From NCBI GenBank assembly GCA_016206635.1, contig JACQRF010000112.1, positions 1 through 8,228 on the forward strand: a stretch of 8,228 nucleotides of DNA, in the 5' to 3' direction. Under the pieces are notes generated by a model. It saw nothing but the letters and a program-made list of their open reading frames with translations. It did no database searches and was not told the DNA's origin. Positions 6,001-8,228 of this stretch are shown here, piece by piece (within the stretch, counting starts at the first letter, position 1; every line of letters begins with the position of its first letter). The translations under genes were made by a program, and so were the position numbers. Origin of the DNA: Candidatus Omnitrophota bacterium. GTDB lineage: Bacteria > Omnitrophota > Gorgyraeia > 1-14-0-20-64-10 > JACQQZ01.

Positions 6001-8228
6001 CCGCACTCATCTGGCGGACGGATTCGATATTCCGATGACGGCGCTGGTCATCAAGCGGGATCGCACGGACACCTTCAGCACACCAGCGAATTTGGAGCGG
6101 GCCGGGCTTCGATCGGTGGAGACGCCGTTCCAGTGGCTCGATCCACTGGCGGAATGGCTGTTTACGGGGATTGATGAGGCGGACGCCGAGTGGCGGGAGG
6201 CGCACCTCGACGGCGTGGCGCCGTGGCAGGCTTTTCTTCTGCCGGGCCAGCGCCTCGTCGCCCGTCTCGACCAGGCGGGCCATGCCACGTCCCTGGCGGC
6301 CACCGACGCCGTCCTCTTGGGGCACGATGGACAAGTCCATCTTGGGGAAGTGGCGGAGCTCGACGGCCGGTGGGCGCGCTTGGCGCCGGTCGGCGAGTTG
6401 CTCGATGGTCGCCCGGCCGTGCTGCCCGCGCAGGAAGAGGGCACGCGAGGGTATGACACGGGTGGGAGCTATCTGTTGCCGAGCGGCTTGCGATTGGCGA
6501 ATGGGTTGTGGACGGCCGATGCGCGGGCGCTCATTACCCGGGATGGCGACGTGGCGTTCGTCGATGCCACCGGTGATGAAACCCCACCGTTCCTTTGGAA
6601 ACGGGATGAACGCCTGACGCTGACGGTGGGAACCTTTGTCAATTCTTTCGGCCGCGATCTCGGCGTGTTCCATGACCCTGTGTCATGGGAATTCAAAGTC
6701 CATCTGGGCGATGGGTATCGGCGTACGGCGGTGCCGGTCCCGGTCGGACCGCTCGTCATCGCCGAGGGACCGAATGCGGCGGGCACCGAGGCGGTGACGG
6801 TGCGGGCCATGCAATTGCAGACCGATGTGAATGGCGATGTGTCGCTGGGCTACCCGACCGCCGATGTGCTCGATGACGAGGGCAATCGGGAGCGTGGTCC
6901 GCTCTTTCCTGCCCAAGGATCCGTCGTCTGGTTGCGTCCCGGTACGCATCGATGGATCGAGACGCGGCCCGGCCCCAGCATCATCAAGCAGGTAGCGCTG
7001 AATCCCCTGGCGGGTCGAGGGCCTGCTTTGCCTGACACGATCTATCGCGAGCAGTACACGCTGAAGGTGGCTTACGATGCGTCCATCTTCTGGCCCACGG
7101 ACCGGCCGTTTGGCCCCGCAGATGACGAGGACGCGTTCAGGATCCGAGGCCCGGCCCTGCGGCGATCGACAGAGGCCATCCAAGTACCGCAGGTTGGGGA
7201 AGGCCGGTGGCTGGTGCCGGGGGAGCGATTCTTCCTTCCGGTGGAGAATGGTCCGAATGGCAAGCCTCAATGGCTAGAGGTGTCACTCAATGCGCTGGAT
7301 TCGCCTCAACCGAATCGGTTGACGTCTTATGGGCTATGGGTCACCGGGGATGACGCCGTGGTTTACCGTTCACCGGGTCAACGCATTTCGCTCACCGTCA
7401 ACGGCGCGCGTCAGGAGTACGAAGTGCGGGGGATGTATTACGATGAGTTAGCCCTCGTCCAAATGCCCCGAGAGCGAAAGGCTGTTTTCAAGCAGGATCG
7501 CCCCGTCCTGTGGCCGGTCGCCGCTGGCGCCGTATCGCCCGTGGCCCCCGTGGCGGTTGGGCCGTTGCGCCCACAGGTCCCCGCGCCGGCGACGATCCAG
7601 CCAGCGGCCTCTCCGGCCACGAATCCGCCGACCAGGACGACCCCGGCTGCGCAGCAACCGATGCCTCCGCCGCCCCGGCGGGCCCAGGTGGGTCCGGGCA
7701 GCGTGGCCGATCCGCGGAGTGGGGTGATGCTCGGGTCCGCGTTCCTGCCGGGTTGGCTCTTCGTGAGGGCCGCTGTGGCCGCGTGGCGGTTCGTCGGCAC
7801 GCTTATTGACCGCGGCCGCGAGTTTAAGACCGAGCATCCGTTGCCCGAATCCCCCGAGCCGGTCCCGTTGAGCCACCACAGTCCCGTGCTGGCCGACCGG
7901 ACGGAGGCGCCGGCCCCCTTCGCGCCGTCGCCCCTGCCCCCGGTGGGCCTGGTCGTCGACCAGCCCGTGCTGGCTGACCGGACCGTGGCGCCGGCGCCGT
8001 TCGCGCCGCCGACCTTGTCCCCCGTGGGCCTGACCGTCGCCCAGCCGCCCTTGGCCGACCGGACGGAGGCGCCGGCCCCCTTCACGCCCTCGACGCTGCC
8101 CCCGGTGGGTCTGGTCGTCGATCAGCCCTCGCTGGCCGACCGGACCGTGGCGCCGGCCCCCTTCGCGCCGCCGCCCCTGCCCCCGGCGGGCCTGACCGTC
8201 GATCAGCCGCCCTTGGCCGACCAGACCG
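1..8228 (+). CDS. Internal fragment of a giant multi-domain, repeat-rich protein (start and stop both outside the window)
   Basis: One plus-strand frame (first full codon at base 2, last at 8227) is open for 2,742 codons with no stop. I do not recognise the family. Visible order: 39-residue repeats, charged linker, hairpin-helix repeats, mixed beta region with an Ig-like segment, five copies of a ~150-residue domain, another beta region, Pro-rich linker, hydrophobic segment, 27-residue Pro-rich repeats. The repeats keep period and phase in this frame only, and third positions are mostly G or C, so the frame is coding. There is not one Cys codon, and I found no nucleotide-binding, protease, glycosidase or other catalytic signature. 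Cys-free, beta-rich, Pro-spaced giant proteins are typically secreted or surface structural proteins; that role is inferred. No start can be chosen: internal ATG and GTG codons lie mid-domain. An intracellular scaffold cannot be excluded. I am very sure of the frame and unsure of the function. Confidence 0.96.
2..235 (+). repeat. Two copies of a 39-residue (117-bp) tandem repeat, likely the end of a longer array
   Basis: Copy 1 covers 2-118 and copy 2 covers 119-235, in phase with the coding frame. The first 42 bases of each copy (2-43 and 119-160) differ at a single position, 25 versus 142, and encode the same 14 residues (APARVLATVTLPPG). The rest is diverged but keeps a pattern of alternating hydrophobic residues, with a second strand reading TVVVTA in copy 1 and TLVVVA in copy 2. 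Copy 1 ends in a Val-Thr-Pro spacer and copy 2 runs into the charged linker. I infer a small beta module joined by short Pro/Thr links. Near-identity at one end and decay at the other suggests copy 2 is the last member of an array extending left of the window. Confidence 0.85.
236..760 (+). other. Charged, low-complexity linker rich in Arg, Asp, Glu, Pro and Ala
   Basis: Window residues about 79-253 have few large hydrophobics and very many Arg, Asp and Glu. The dipeptide Asp-Arg recurs about eight times in contexts such as DDRR, LDRARE, AADRTPV, DDRAEP, PDRFEA, SDRPER and SDRETS. One small hydrophobic patch (RSFLDLIGA, near base 302) could be a short helix. The later part becomes Pro-rich (QPLPQAPRRSQ). 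This is best read as a long, mixed-charge, probably disordered spacer between the left repeats and the folded region that follows. I recognise no domain or enzyme motif. The G+C of 361-420 is about 80% by hand count, higher than in the folded regions. Confidence 0.7.
761..2209 (+). repeat. Hairpin-helix region: about seven degenerate beta-hairpin plus amphipathic-helix units
   Basis: After a helical lead-in (761-880, including TPEQYRSLLEAS), a pattern recurs: a hydrophobic strand, a turn usually containing Asp-Gly or an equivalent, a second strand, then a helix. Approximate units are 881-991 (turn GRDGS), 1025-1144 (DPATRQ), 1406-1522 (TKDGE), 1541-1672 (EPDAKG), 1796-1927 (TGDGKG), 1946-2050 (SDDA) and 2102-2209 (TKDGR). 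The helices are amphipathic, for example LKGELRQAVQGVLG and QGHDLLAEWLKQKAG. A helical insert at about 1145-1390 lies between units 2 and 3. Sequence identity between units is low; the support is the shared strand-turn-strand-helix pattern and the repeated TKDG turn. No family is recognised. Alternatives are a tandem run of small alpha/beta domains or one larger domain. Function unknown; a structural or binding role is inferred. Confidence 0.6.
2210..3550 (+). other. Mixed beta-rich region with a possible eighth hairpin and an Ig-like beta segment
   Basis: Window residues about 737-1183 are not clearly repetitive. A Pro/Ala-rich break (PAAPAPREAPALDD, about 2327-2368) separates this part from the hairpin-helix units. 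A helix follows (LQQVLGRLASDPVMQQLAAKAG) and then a hairpin at 2501-2587 with turn DPDTG that resembles the earlier units. The stretch at about 3200-3430 has alternating hydrophobic residues in successive strands (RVTFSVP, VTFQVSIVVEV, KTIEVTVKPYG), typical of an Ig-like or fibronectin-like sandwich, though no diagnostic motif allows a named family. It directly precedes the five-unit domain array. No catalytic residues are evident. The fold calls are inference from the strand pattern alone. Confidence 0.5.
3551..5902 (+). repeat. Five diverged tandem copies of an unrecognised ~143-161-residue beta-rich domain
   Basis: Two landmarks recur in alternation. The first is a hairpin block at 4064-4195, 4493-4633, 4916-5047, 5417-5551 and, weakly, 5792-5902; its best copies read VAVFSVARPG or VAVFSAHNG, then a YRLADGRL or YRADGRL turn, an Asp-x-x-Gly, and a strand such as VVLFRSADF or LVLFRRDDF. 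The second is an aromatic strand with a turn: FYWNAEQRRW near 3899, YYFLDPATQTVQPY near 4334, ARWNAATQRLEEIP near 4763, PRYDPTSREWRETP near 5246 and LFVWNGEAGQFMPQP near 5696. Second-landmark spacing is about 145, 143, 161 and 151 residues. VALPARPGTYGVFD (unit 1) also matches VALPRGAAAPGQDRDVGAFD (unit 4) with a gap. I know of no named family with this combination. DNA identity is low, so the duplication is old. A surface or scaffold role is inferred. Confidence 0.72.
5903..7513 (+). other. Beta-rich non-repetitive region of unknown fold
   Basis: Window residues about 1968-2504. Strands and turns alternate, with a helix-forming, Trp- and acid-rich stretch near 6134-6222 (WLDPLAEWLFTGIDEADAEW) that stands out from its surroundings. 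Further strand clusters include LVARLDQAGHATSLAATDAV, DGQVHLGEVAELDGRWARLA and WEFKVHLGDGYRRTAVPVPV. The last part (about 7205-7470) has strands RISLTVNG and QEYEVRGMYY and ends just before the Pro-rich linker. Asp/Asn-Gly turns are frequent, but no repeated Asp-x-Asp-x-Asp calcium motif is visible. G+C of 7261-7440 is about 58% by hand count, lower than elsewhere in the gene, and this stretch has uncommon codons such as CTA and TTA. I cannot name a domain. It may hold one or two ancient relatives of the preceding unit, but I could not align them with confidence. Confidence 0.5.
7514..7708 (+). other. Pro/Ala/Val-rich linker
   Basis: Window residues about 2505-2569 are dominated by Pro, Ala, Val and Thr, with runs such as PVAPVAVGPLRPQVPAPA, PPTRTTPAAQQP and MPPPPRR, and almost no acidic residues. 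This is an extended or disordered spacer separating the last beta-rich region from the hydrophobic segment. Similar spacers in secreted bacterial proteins bridge the envelope or cell wall; that role here is inference. A small basic patch (PPPPRRAQ) lies shortly before the hydrophobic stretch. Confidence 0.75.
7727..7807 (+). other. Isolated hydrophobic segment, possible membrane-associated helix
   Basis: Window residues 2576-2602 (core FLPGWLFVRAAVAAWRFVGTLI) form the most hydrophobic helix-length stretch I see in the window, with two Trp, several aromatic residues and an amphipathic spacing of two Arg. A charged flank follows (DRGREFKTEH). It sits between the Pro-rich linker and the Pro-rich repeats rather than in a folded domain. 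It could be a weak transmembrane helix, a membrane-surface amphipathic helix, or a short protein-docking helix. The two internal Arg and the central Pro argue against a standard single-pass anchor. Confidence 0.4.
7889..8228 (+). repeat. Pro-rich 27-residue (81-bp) tandem repeat with an A-B-A-B higher-order pattern, running off the right edge
   Basis: Four full units at 7889-7969, 7970-8050, 8051-8131 and 8132-8212, and the start of a fifth at 8213, with no length variation. The core is LADRT(E/V)APAPF(A/T)P, followed by a Pro/Leu spacer and then (V/A)GL(V/T)V(D/A)QP. Units 1 and 3 have Glu after LADRT and end GLVVDQP; units 2 and 4 have Val there and end GLTV(A/D)QPP. The real duplication unit is therefore probably 162 bp. 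The G+C of 7921-8100 is about 80% by hand count. A 27-residue period with about a third Pro suggests an extended or polyproline-like stalk. It may continue well beyond the window and is a likely site of length variation and assembly error. Confidence 0.93.

Noticed and set aside
7727..7807. A signal peptide or start of a new protein at the ATG at 7727
   Set aside because: The same frame is open for thousands of bases upstream with no stop, there is no purine-rich ribosome-binding site at proper spacing, and the hydrophobic stretch has no n-region or cleavage motif.
7889..8228. CRISPR-like or non-coding satellite interpretation of the 81-bp direct repeats
   Set aside because: Units are directly adjacent without spacers, keep the reading frame, and vary mainly in ways that preserve the encoded 27-residue pattern.
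1..8228. Promoters, terminators, tRNA or other RNA genes inside the window
   Set aside because: The whole window is coding; GC-rich inverted repeats occur by chance in such sequence, and I saw no hairpin followed by a T run and no tRNA-like arrangement.

Overview
The whole 8,228-base window lies inside one gene. The plus-strand frame whose first full codon is at base 2 stays open for 2,742 codons, to base 8227, with no stop. Neither the start nor the end of the gene is in view, so this is an internal slice of a giant protein of more than 2,742 residues. I see no intergenic gap, promoter, ribosome-binding site, terminator, RNA gene, mobile element or CRISPR array. Codon use is strongly biased to G or C in third position, and overall G+C is about two thirds by spot counts, which suggests a high-GC bacterium. 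No taxonomic marker is present. Giant multi-domain ORFs of this kind are known from uncultivated bacteria such as Omnitrophota and from Planctomycetota-like lineages, but assignment to any of these is inference only.

Layout from left to right, all in one reading frame. (1) Bases 2-235: two copies of a 39-residue (117-bp) tandem repeat, probably the tail of an array continuing leftwards. (2) 236-760: a low-complexity, highly charged Arg/Asp/Glu/Pro/Ala linker. (3) 761-2209: a short helical stretch, then about seven degenerate beta-hairpin-plus-helix repeats. (4) 2210-3550: a mixed beta-rich region with a possible eighth hairpin and an Ig-like beta segment. (5) 3551-5902: five diverged copies of an unrecognised domain of about 143-161 residues. 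(6) 5903-7513: a further beta-rich region without clear repeats. (7) 7514-7708: a Pro/Ala/Val linker. (8) 7727-7807: an isolated hydrophobic segment. (9) 7889-8228: a Pro-rich 27-residue (81-bp) tandem repeat in an alternating A-B-A-B pattern, running off the right edge.

The 2,742 visible residues contain no cysteine. Absence of cysteine, beta-rich repeated modules, Pro-rich spacers and no visible enzyme motif all fit an extended extracytoplasmic or surface protein (adhesin, stalk or scaffold). No signal peptide, secretion signal or anchor is in view, so location and function remain inferred. The long minus-strand ORFs are best explained as codon-bias shadows of this gene.
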